From Herminiimonas sp. (GTDB lineage: Bacteria > Pseudomonadota > Gammaproteobacteria > Burkholderiales > Burkholderiaceae_D): 64,000 bases of DNA. Below the pieces are notes generated by a model. The model did not search any database, was not told where the DNA came from, and was given only the letters and a program-made list of their open reading frames with translations. The stretch lies in NCBI GenBank assembly GCA_027310305.1, contig DAIDBD010000050.1:1-64000 (forward strand). The letters run 5' to 3'. Shown here piece after piece: positions 19,873 to 29,300 of this stretch (position 1 is its first letter; each line of letters begins with the position of its first letter). The position numbers and the translations under genes are program-made.

Positions 19873-20589
19873 TTGATCAACGAAAGAAAAACCATGACCT
19901 ATGCATTCGATCCAGGCCCGCTTCCGGCGGTGCCGGTTGCCGGAACCGACACACTTTATCCGGTGCGCCGCATCTACTGCGTCGGCAGAAATTATGTCGA
20001 ACACGCGCAGGAAATGGGCTTCACCGGCAGGGAACCGCCATTCTTTTTCGCCAAGCCGGCCGATGCCGTCGTGGTAGTCGCGGACGGCGAAACCGGCGCC
20101 ATTCCCTACCCGACTCGCACCAGCAATCTGCACTATGAAATGGAACTGGTGGTGGCAATCGGACGCCGCGGTTCCGACATTCCTGCCGCGCAAGCAGCGC
20201 AATATATTTTCGGTTATGCGCTGGGCCTCGACATGACCCGTCGCGACTTGCAGCAGGAATTGCGCAAGCAGGGCAGACCGTGGGAACTCGGCAAGGGATA
20301 CGACCATTCGGCGCCGATCGGGCCGATTCATCCGATTGCCTCGACCGGCGAAATCACGGCGGGGCATATCTGGCTCGATCTCAACGGGGAAAGAAAACAG
20401 GACAGCGACATCCGCAAGCTGATCTGGAACGTGAATGAAACCATCGAACATCTGTCGGGATATTTCGAACTCAATCCGGGCGACCTGATTTACAGCGGCA
20501 CGCCGGAAGGCGTCGGCGCCGTCAAGTCCGGCGATCTTATCGTGGGCGGCGTCGATGGCCTGGGTGAACTGCGTGTCAAGGTCGCCTGA
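19873..20589 (+). CDS. Fumarylacetoacetate hydrolase family protein (fumaryl-/maleylpyruvate hydrolase candidate)
   Basis: 238 aa; IYCVGRNYVEHAQEMGF, FFFAKPADAVV, MELVVAIG, DLIYSGTPEGVGAVKSGD. Start may be the ATG at 19894. Confidence 0.92.
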   Translation: MINERKTMTYAFDPGPLPAVPVAGTDTLYPVRRIYCVGRNYVEHAQEMGFTGREPPFFFAKPADAVVVVADGETGAIPYPTRTSNLHYEMELVVAIGRRGSDIPAAQAAQYIFGYALGLDMTRRDLQQELRKQGRPWELGKGYDHSAPIGPIHPIASTGEITAGHIWLDLNGERKQDSDIRKLIWNVNETIEHLSGYFELNPGDLIYSGTPEGVGAVKSGDLIVGGVDGLGELRVKVA

Positions 20590-20645
20590 CCGATGCGCCG
20601 CGCGGCTTCGCACCGCTCTCGTGTTTTTCTGAAGGTTGAGGGATC

Positions 20646-22100
20646 ATGCAGGTAGCAAAGCATTACATCGACGGCGCCTGGCTTGCTTCGGTCAACGGCG
20701 GCGAGCAACTGCGTGAAGCAGTCAATCCCGCCACGTCCGAAGCGGCCGCACTGTTCGCGGAGGGATATGCGGCCGAGGCGCAGGCAGCGGTGCAAGCCGC
20801 CCGCCAAGCGCATGAATCGAGCAGTTGGCGGCGCAGCCCCCGTGTGCGCGCCGATGTGCTGCTGCGCTTCGCTGCCAGCCTGGAAGCGAAGATCGACATC
20901 ATCGCCGACTGGCTGGTGATCCTGAACGGCAAGTTGCGGCGCGAAGCGGTGGGCGAACTGCGGATGAGCGTATCCGAACTGCGCTATTACGCAGGACTTG
21001 CGCGCAATCTGTACGGCCGCGTGCTGGAAGTCGAGCCCGGATGCTATTCGTCGCTGGAGCGCGAACCTGCCGGCGTCGCGGCAATCATCCTGCCGTGGAA
21101 TGCCCCGGCCACGCTGCTGATCCGGTCGCTGGCGCCGGCGCTGGCAGCAGGTTGCGCGGTCGTCGTCAAACCCGCGCATCAAACCGCGCTCGTCAGCAAT
21201 ATGGTGCTGGAATGCCTGGTCGGCGATGCAGCGCTGCCGCGCGGCATTGTCAACTCGGTGATTGAATCGGGCGCCGATGTGGCGCGCTTTCTGTGCGCAT
21301 CCGATGCGGTCGATGTCATCAGTTTCACCGGCTCGACGCAAGTGGGCAAGCTGATTGCCGAGGCGTCGGCCGGCACGCTCAAGCGGCTGTCGCTGGAACT
21401 GGGCGGCAAAGCGCCGGCAGTCGTGTTCGCGGACTGCGATCTCGACAAGACCGTCGCCGGCATCGTCAGCGGCGGCCTGGTAATGGCAGGCCAGCAATGC
21501 ACGGCGATTGCGCGCGTGCTGGTCGAGGATTCCTTGTACGATATATTTTCCGCGCGGCTTGCCGCCGCGTTAAGGAACGTGCGCGTGGGCATCGGCAGCG
21601 ATCCCGCTTCGCAGATGGGATGCCTGATCGACATGCGCAGCCGCGATCGTATCGCCGGCCTCGTCGATGGCGCCGGCAGAACCGGCAAGGTGCTGCTGCA
21701 TGGAGAAATTCCGCAAGGCCCGCTGGCGCGCGGCGCGTTCATCCACCCCAGCCTGATTGAAGTGGAAGATACAAGCTCGCCGCTGATTCAACAGGAACTG
21801 TTCGGTCCGCTGCTGGTGCTGGAGCGTTTCAGGGACGAAGCGGAAGCAGTCATCCGGTCGAATGCCACGCGCTACAGTCTCGCATCGAGCGTCTGGACCC
21901 GCGATGCGGCCAAGGCCCGCCGCGTTGCTGCGCAACTGCGCTTCGGGACCGTCTGGATGAATGCGCACAACCGTCTTTTTGCGGAAGCCGAAACCGGCGG
22001 CGATCGCGACAGCGGCTACGGCAAGCTGCACGGCATCGAAGGCATGAACGATTTTTTGCAGACCAGGCATTTTTATTTCGAAACGAACGATCAGGGTTAG
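20646..22100 (+). CDS. Aldehyde dehydrogenase
   Basis: 484 aa; ISFTGSTQVGKLI, LSLELGGKAPAVVFADCDLD, VMAGQQCTAIARVLV catalytic Cys. Confidence 0.95.
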   Translation: MQVAKHYIDGAWLASVNGGEQLREAVNPATSEAAALFAEGYAAEAQAAVQAARQAHESSSWRRSPRVRADVLLRFAASLEAKIDIIADWLVILNGKLRREAVGELRMSVSELRYYAGLARNLYGRVLEVEPGCYSSLEREPAGVAAIILPWNAPATLLIRSLAPALAAGCAVVVKPAHQTALVSNMVLECLVGDAALPRGIVNSVIESGADVARFLCASDAVDVISFTGSTQVGKLIAEASAGTLKRLSLELGGKAPAVVFADCDLDKTVAGIVSGGLVMAGQQCTAIARVLVEDSLYDIFSARLAAALRNVRVGIGSDPASQMGCLIDMRSRDRIAGLVDGAGRTGKVLLHGEIPQGPLARGAFIHPSLIEVEDTSSPLIQQELFGPLLVLERFRDEAEAVIRSNATRYSLASSVWTRDAAKARRVAAQLRFGTVWMNAHNRLFAEAETGGDRDSGYGKLHGIEGMNDFLQTRHFYFETNDQG

Positions 22101-22180
22101 CGCGCATTGCCGGCAGCAATCGCTCTTGCGCAAGCGGATGTATTGATTCAGCCACCACCATTCAACCACCAGGAGACAAC

Positions 22181-23131
22181 ATGAAAATCAAATTGACCGC
22201 ACTGCTTTTAGGCACGCTGATCGCCGGTTCCGCCGTCGCGCAAAGCGTCGGAGTCGGCACCATGTCGCAGGGCACGATGAGCTACTCGACCGGTTCGGCG
22301 ATTGCGAAGGTCATTACCGAAAAGGCAAAGGTGCAGGCGCGCGTTCAGCCCAACAGCGGCGAGACCGTTCTTATTCCGCTGGTAAGCAGCGGAGAACTAG
22401 ACTTCGGGATCGCGAACCTGATGGAAGCGGGCGAAGCGGTCGCGGGCCATGGCGCGTTCGCCGGCCGCAAGACGCCCGATCTGCGTGTCGCTTCGGTGTT
22501 GTTTCCGCTCAAGACCGGTCTTTTCGTGCGCAAGGATTCGCCGATCAAAACCATGGCGGACCTGAAAGGAAAAAGAGTCACTTACGGCTTCACTGCAATG
22601 AATACGGTAAAAACCGTGGTTGACGGATTGCTTGCAGGAGGCGGCCTGACCGCAGCCGATATCAAGCCTGTTCTGGTTCCCAACGTTGCACGCGGCGCAG
22701 ACGATTTCGCCAGCGGCAACGCCGATGCGTTTTTCTTTGCCGTCGGCGCAGCCAAGGTAACCGAGGTCGATGCCCAGGTCGGCGGCTTGCGCATGCTGGC
22801 GGTGCCTACCGACGCTGCGACGCTGGCAGCCGTCAAGAAGGTATTCCCTTACGGCTATCCGATCGAAGTCAAGCCGCGTTCCGGTCTGGCCGGCGTCGCC
22901 CAACCGACTACGACGCTGGGCTACGACAATCTGCTGCTCACCAGCGCCAATGAAAAGGATGATGCGGTGTACAAGGTCGTCAAGGCAATCGCCGAAAACA
23001 AGGCCGGCCTTGCTTCTGCCTTTCCCGTTTTCAACGAGCTCGATGTCAAGCAGATGCACAAAACCTTGCCGATTGAATTTCATCCCGGTGCGATGCGCTA
23101 TTTCAAGGAAGCCGGGCTGGTCAAGCCATGA
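22181..23131 (+). CDS. TAXI-family TRAP transporter solute-binding protein
   Basis: 316 aa; signal peptide; GTMSQGTMSYSTGSAIAKVITEKAKVQARVQPNSG; TRAP permease two genes downstream. Confidence 0.88.
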   Translation: MKIKLTALLLGTLIAGSAVAQSVGVGTMSQGTMSYSTGSAIAKVITEKAKVQARVQPNSGETVLIPLVSSGELDFGIANLMEAGEAVAGHGAFAGRKTPDLRVASVLFPLKTGLFVRKDSPIKTMADLKGKRVTYGFTAMNTVKTVVDGLLAGGGLTAADIKPVLVPNVARGADDFASGNADAFFFAVGAAKVTEVDAQVGGLRMLAVPTDAATLAAVKKVFPYGYPIEVKPRSGLAGVAQPTTTLGYDNLLLTSANEKDDAVYKVVKAIAENKAGLASAFPVFNELDVKQMHKTLPIEFHPGAMRYFKEAGLVKP

Positions 23132-23943
23132 TCCCGGATGCAGCCGATTCCGTTGTCAGCGATAGCACCGGCGCTTCACCGGCGACCGCCGATCAGGCCG
23201 GGCGCGTGGTGCTCATTACCGGCGCCGCGCAAGGCATCGGGCTGACGCTGGCACGGGCTTTCGGGCGTGCCGGCGCATCGGTTGCATTGGTTGACATCAG
23301 GTCCGGCGGCGACAGTGCCGAAGCGCTGCGCGCGGCAGGCGCCGACGCCGAGGGCTTTGACTGCGATATAGCCGCCCCCGCTTCGGTGCAATCGATGACG
23401 CACGCGGTGCTTGCACGGTTCGGCCGTATCGACGTGCTGATCAACAACGCCGCCATGTTTACCAGCCTGCGACCGACTTCGATGTTCGATCTGGATATCG
23501 ACGAATGGGATCGGGTCATGGCGGTCAACGTGCGCGGCCCTTTCCTGTGCAGCCGGGCCGTCGCAGCCCACATGCGCGGCAACGGCGGCGGCAAGATCAT
23601 CAATGTCGCCTCGGCGGCAGTATTCAAGGGCGTGCCGCTGATGCTGCATTACATTTCTTCCAAGGGCGCCGTGGTGTCGATGACGCGCGCCATGGCCCGC
23701 GAACTCGGACCGTCCGGCATTTGCGTGAATGCGCTTGCGCCCGGACTGGTCATGACCGCCAACCTGGTCGAGAATCAGGACATGGCGCGGCATGCATTGC
23801 CGGCGGTCATGGCTTCGCGGGCATTGCAGCGCGAGCAATCACCCGAAGATCTGGTCGGCGCGGCGCTTTTTCTGGCTTCGCGCGGAAGCGATTTCATGAC
23901 CGGCCAGGTTCTCGTGGTCGACGGCGGCTCGGTCATGCACTGA
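23128..23943 (+). CDS. SDR-family NAD(P)-dependent oxidoreductase
   Basis: 271 aa; VLITGAAQGIGLTLARAFG, NNAAMF, YISSKGAVVSMTRAMARELG; ATGA overlap with the TAXI gene. Confidence 0.93.
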   Translation: MIPDAADSVVSDSTGASPATADQAGRVVLITGAAQGIGLTLARAFGRAGASVALVDIRSGGDSAEALRAAGADAEGFDCDIAAPASVQSMTHAVLARFGRIDVLINNAAMFTSLRPTSMFDLDIDEWDRVMAVNVRGPFLCSRAVAAHMRGNGGGKIINVASAAVFKGVPLMLHYISSKGAVVSMTRAMARELGPSGICVNALAPGLVMTANLVENQDMARHALPAVMASRALQREQSPEDLVGAALFLASRGSDFMTGQVLVVDGGSVMH

Positions 23944-23994
23944 ATTGTTTCGCATCGTTTTAAAGTACAGTTTCCTTACCGCAGGATTTATTTC

Positions 23995-25932
23995 ATGAAC
24001 CAGAGCACGACATCACCATTCCGCGCCGTTCTGCCGCACCGGCTGCGCGAGAACGTTTCCCTTGCATTGCAGACCATCCTCACCGCTATCGTGATCGGCT
24101 GGGTGCTGAAGCTGCCGTCCCATTTCGGCTTCAACTTCTACACCGAACAGTTTCTGGTGACGGTGCTCGGCCTCGGGATCGCCCTCGCCTTCCTGCTGAT
24201 GCGCGCCGACGCGAGCGCCGACCGCAACGCACCGACGCCATGGTGGGATGCGCTCGCCGGTACCGCCGGACTGATCGCCTGTCTCTATGTGGCCGTGCGC
24301 TATCCGAGCCTGGTCAATGAAGTCGTCAACCGGCCGCTCGATGCGGTGCTGATCAGCGCGCTGCTGCTCGGGCTGGTGATCGAGGCAACGCGCCGCTCCG
24401 CCGGCATGACGCTGGTGATCGTGATTGCCGTACTGGTCGTCTATGCGTTGCTCGGCCATTTGCTGCCGGGGGAATTCGTCAGCCGGCCGGTGCAATTCAC
24501 CCGCCTGCTGGTCTATCTCGGCATGGATACCAACTCCATTCTCGGCTCGTCGCTGGCGATCGCCACCATCGTCGTGGTGCCGTTTACCCTGATGGGACAG
24601 GTGCTGTCGCGCTGCGGCGGCTCCGAATTTTTCACCGACCTGGCGATGGCGCTGATGGGCCGCTACCGCGGCGGCGCCGCCAAGATTTCGGTGGTAGGCT
24701 CGGCACTGTTCGGCATGATCTCGGGCAGCGCGGTGTCGAATGTCGCCGCCGTCGGCGTCATCACGATTCCGATGATGAAAAAATCCGGATTCCCGGCGCA
24801 TGTGGCGGCGGCGATCGAGGCAGTCGGCTCCACCGGCGGGCAGTTGGCGCCGCCGGTAATGGGTGCGGCGGCTTTCCTGATGGCGGAACTGCTGCAGGTA
24901 CCTTACGGCGCAGTCATGGTCGCCGCCATCATTCCGGCCTTTCTCTACTATCTTGCGCTGTTCATCCAGGTCGATCTGGAAGCCGCCAAGCACGGCATCG
25001 AAGGCGAGCCGATGGATCGGCTGCCGGCCGTGCGCGAAGTCATGCGCCATGGCTGGTATTTTCCGATACCGTTCATCGTGCTGGTAGGCGGCCTGATCTT
25101 CTTCAACATTGAAGCCGAATATGCAGCGTTGCAGGCGGCAGGACTGCTGATCGTTCTGAACCTGATATTCGGCTACAAGGGCAGGCGCGTCCCGTTCGGC
25201 GAAATGCTGCGCGCCGTCATTTCGACCGGACGCGCCTCGATCGATATCCTGATGATCTGCGCGGCGGCCGGCATCGTGATCGGCATCCTGAACCTGACCG
25301 GACTGGCGTTCGGCCTGACGCTGCAGTTGCTCGCACTCAGCGGCGACAGCCTGGCAATGTTGCTGGTGATGACAGCGGCAGTCGGCATCGTGCTCGGCAT
25401 GGGCATGCCGACGGTCGGCGTCTATATCCTGCTGGCGACGCTGATCGCGCCGGCGCTGATCAAGGCCGGCCTGTCGCCGATGGCCGCACACATGTTCGTG
25501 ATGTATTTCGGCATGATGTCGATGGTCACCCCGCCGGTGGCGCTGGCCGCGTTCGCGGCCGCCAATCTGGCGCAATGCGACGCATCGCGCGCCGGCTGGA
25601 CCGCGACCCGCATCGGCTGGTGTTCCTATCTGGTGCCGTTTTTGTTCGCCGTGTCGCCGAGCCTGCTGATGGCCGGCTCTCCCTGGGAAATCGGCTGGGC
25701 GGTGATTACCGCCTCGCTCGGCGTATTCACCGGTTCGGTCGCCGTGGTCGGCTACTTCATGCGCAGCGTCGGCACCGTGGAACGGATGCTGTTCATGGCT
25801 GCGGGAATATTGCTGCTGATACCGGCCGATGCATTCCGGGGCGCAATCATCACCGACATTGCAGGTCTGGCGCTTGCAATCTTGCTGACGACACGCCACT
25901 GGATGCGGCGTTCGGTCCCGCTGCCTGCCTGA
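23995..25932 (+). CDS. TRAP transporter fused permease
   Basis: 645 aa; many TM helices; FGMISGSAVSNVAAVGVITIPMMKKSGFPAHVAAAIEAVGSTGGQLAPPVMGAAAF. Confidence 0.93.
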   Translation: MNQSTTSPFRAVLPHRLRENVSLALQTILTAIVIGWVLKLPSHFGFNFYTEQFLVTVLGLGIALAFLLMRADASADRNAPTPWWDALAGTAGLIACLYVAVRYPSLVNEVVNRPLDAVLISALLLGLVIEATRRSAGMTLVIVIAVLVVYALLGHLLPGEFVSRPVQFTRLLVYLGMDTNSILGSSLAIATIVVVPFTLMGQVLSRCGGSEFFTDLAMALMGRYRGGAAKISVVGSALFGMISGSAVSNVAAVGVITIPMMKKSGFPAHVAAAIEAVGSTGGQLAPPVMGAAAFLMAELLQVPYGAVMVAAIIPAFLYYLALFIQVDLEAAKHGIEGEPMDRLPAVREVMRHGWYFPIPFIVLVGGLIFFNIEAEYAALQAAGLLIVLNLIFGYKGRRVPFGEMLRAVISTGRASIDILMICAAAGIVIGILNLTGLAFGLTLQLLALSGDSLAMLLVMTAAVGIVLGMGMPTVGVYILLATLIAPALIKAGLSPMAAHMFVMYFGMMSMVTPPVALAAFAAANLAQCDASRAGWTATRIGWCSYLVPFLFAVSPSLLMAGSPWEIGWAVITASLGVFTGSVAVVGYFMRSVGTVERMLFMAAGILLLIPADAFRGAIITDIAGLALAILLTTRHWMRRSVPLPA

Positions 25933-26045
25933 TATATTTCCCGTAACGCCCGATCAATTTTCGACATTGACTTTTAAAAATGACGCTGCAACTTTACAAC
26001 TACTTTCGCAGTTCCTCCTCAGAGGTGGGTAATCTATAGGTGTGT

Positions 26046-26191
26046 CGTTCCCGCAGAGTGAAGCAGGGGTTTCGCAGGACATTGCTCCACGCCTGCGGAA
26101 CAGGTCAAGCCTGCAAGCCTGGCCTGTTCCGCAAGGAGAAAGCCAATGTCGTGTGACGGAAAGCCGCTGGATTTCCGCCTGCGCGGGAACG
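26046..26191. repeat. Possible degenerate REP-like element with internal hairpin
   Basis: Outer CGTTCCCGC (26046) and GCGGGAACG (26183-26191) inverted; inner hairpin GCGGAACAGG...CCTGTTCCGC (26095-26132). Confidence 0.4.
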
Positions 26192-26391
26192 GTACGCTTT
26201 GAAGGCTTGCGTTTACCATAAATTCGACCCGCAAAAAATCTGAAGAATCTTATTTTCCTTCCATCGGATAACAAGCCTCGCTCGCCTGCAAACATGCAGG
26301 CGATGCAATTTCAGGCATCCACAATAATATTAACCGGACTCGCTTTCCGGCCTCCTTTGTTATTGCCGGTTTCGATTTGACGGAATATTTC

Positions 26392-29300
26392 TCATTCCGC
26401 CAGCGCACTTTTCTGAGGCTGCAGCCATTTCACTGTTTCCGCCGCCTTTTTCCCCGCCAGAAACGCATGATCGGAATTGTAGTATTCCCATTCGCTGTAA
26501 CGGCCGGACAGCACGATGTCATGTTCCGCCAGCCACGCCTTGACGATCGCCACATTGTTCGCGCGCGCATGGTCGTATACGACATACGCATACGGCATGT
26601 CAACCTGATTAGCCGTAATCAGCTTGTCATCGTCTTTCAACAAGCCGACCTTGATCAGGTCTGCAACGCAGCGGTCGATCAGGCGCTGTCCATCGTAAGG
26701 CAAAGGCTTCCACGGCGAATAGGAAATCTCGCAGGTCAGGCCGAAACCGCCGGGCGGATTGCAGCCGGGGCTGGCGTTGCCCTGCACGAAAATGCGATGG
26801 AATATCGAATCCTCCGGATAATAAATCCAGTGCTTGTCCGTGATGTTTTCACGAGCCACGCCCAGGTTCACGCAACGGATCGAGATGTGCTTCAATCCGG
26901 CCGCCGCTTCCCGCACTTCGGCCGGGGCTTCGTCGCCGATCAGCTTGACCAGTTCCGGCAAAGGCATCGTGCTGATCAGGTTATCGTAATGAAAGCGCCT
27001 GCCATCGGCCAGCGCGACGATATGCTCGATTGGAGACAACTGCACCACATCGGCGTTGAGTTCCAGCGTGCCCTTGATATGCGGCAGAAAGCCGGTCATC
27101 AGCGCCTCGAAGCCGCCGTGCAGCGGATAGCCGAAACGCGCGTTCGGCCCCATCGGCTTGCCTGCGGGTTCCAGCGCGCCTTCGATGATTTCTTCCAGAT
27201 TCGGCAAAGGCACCCGGCCGCCGAGCCATGACGTTTCCATTTCCGTCAGCGGCACCGTCCATAACTTCCTGTTGTACGGTATCGCGAAATGCCTGGCGAT
27301 GCCGCTGCCCCATACCTTGTGGATGAATTCCTCGAAGTTGCCCGGCACCGACGCCACGGCCGTTGCCGCAGCCTGTGCGCCAAGCGATCCGGCAATGGTC
27401 GCCGACGCCGCAATTTCCATCGTGCCGTCGGCGCAGCAGTCGGTAATATCCTTTACGTCCCCCGTGCCCAGCGCACTCGGCACGGCGCAATCTGCGGCTG
27501 CCTTGTCCACACTGCCATAGCGCGCTTCGATCGCGCCGACGATGCATTCGGTGATGACCTTCGGCGGCAAACCGTACAGCGCGCCCTGAAACGGGTAGCG
27601 GGTATGCACGCCTTTGCTGTAGACCCAGGCTTCGCGATTCTGCCAGTGCAGGTTGTCGCCGAGCAGAATATCGTACAGCTTCAGCACGTACGGATCATTG
27701 GAAAACATGATGTGGCCGGCATAGTCGAAGGTGAATCCCTTGTCCTTGATCGAGCGGCACCATCCGCCCACCGTCGCATTCTTGTCGAGCAGCAGCGTGT
27801 CCGCGTCAAGATGGTAGGCGGCGCTCAATCCGGTCGGACCGGCGCCGACGATCACGCATTTCACGTTCGGCACGGCGGTCGGCTTGCGCAAGGTATTGAT
27901 GTTCGAACCGGCTTCGGCCGGCTCCTGCACCGGCTTCGTTGCAGGCTTTTGCATCTTGCGCGCCTGTTGCAGCAGTTCATGCATGTTCAACACCGTTTCA
28001 TCCCACGACGTCGATGCCACCACCTTGCGCATTTTCTCGATCTTTTGCGTTCGGAGTTCGGCCGATTCCAGCAGCGCGTCCTCGCATGCCGCAATGAATT
28101 GCTGCGCATCGGCGGCAATGTAGACGATGTCGGAATAGAAATCCGCCACATCCCTTACCGGCGTACTGACTATCGGCAACTCGGCCGCCATGTATTCCAG
28201 CGTCTTGGTCGGGCTGATGAATCGCGTCGATTCGTTGAGCGCAAACGGCAGCAGGCACACATCCCAGCCGGCCAGGAAATGCGGCAGCGCCTTGTACGGC
28301 TGCTGTCCGATGTAATGGATATTCGGCCGCCGCGGCATGGACGCCGGGTCGATCTTCACGATCGGGCCGACCAGCACGATTTGCCAGCGCGGATGCGCAT
28401 CGGCCAGTTGCGCGATCAGGTCGATGTCGAAGCGTTCGTCGATCACGCCGTAATAACCGAGCCGCGGCCCCGGAATATCCTTGTGCGCGGGATGCGAGTT
28501 GGTGCGGTCCAGCGCCTGTTCGAAATGCACGACATCCACGCTGCTCGGAAAACAATGCACGTTCGGATGCCGCTCGCGTTTGGCTTCATACAGACTGCGG
28601 CCGCCGGTAAACACGACATCGGCCACCTTCAGCACGGCGTTTTCCCGCTGCAGCAACTGCTTCGGCGCGTTCTTGAACGCGGACAGTTCATCCATGCAAT
28701 CGTAGACCACCAGGCGCGGATGCAGCTCCTGCAGCAACGGCAATGCCATCGGCGTATAGAACCACACGATATGATCATCGTAGTCGGCTGCCAGTTGACG
28801 CATCAGCTTGCGCAACTGCGGCAATTGATCGTCGTGGAAGCCGGGCATCGCCACCGACGTATGCGGCTTGCAGACGAATACGTTCGGCAGCGGCGCGGAA
28901 ATTTCCCAGCGGCTTTCCTGTTCATCGAAGATCGGCTCCTCCACGAAAACGATCGGGTATTGCTCGGCCATGCGCGACAATAAATGCTGCGGCCGCTGGA
29001 ACACGAAGTCCCAGCGCAGATGGGAAAAAACAATAATTGCAGGCATGCGATCTCCTTGCCGTTCAGGCGGCGTGTAAATGGTAGGACAAAGGTGTCCGGT
29101 CAAGCGCTGCGCCTGCCGTAGCGCAGCAGCATACGGTTCCGACAGGATGCGCTGGAATTTTTCATCCCCTTCGCTTTTCACATCCCATAAACCGCTGTAG
29201 TGCCAATGCCCGGCATCGTCCCAGTCCGGGCGATCGATCGCGGGATAGAGGCAAACTCCCAATAGTTCGACGCCATGGCCGGCGGCCATGGCGATTTCCT

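Noticed and set aside
24013-25899. 628-aa minus-strand ORF
   Set aside because: Exactly antisense to the TRAP permease; His/Gln/Arg/Asp-rich composition typical of shadow frames in GC-rich genes.
27289-28983. 564-aa plus-strand ORF
   Set aside because: Antisense to the tripartite fusion gene; shadow-frame composition.
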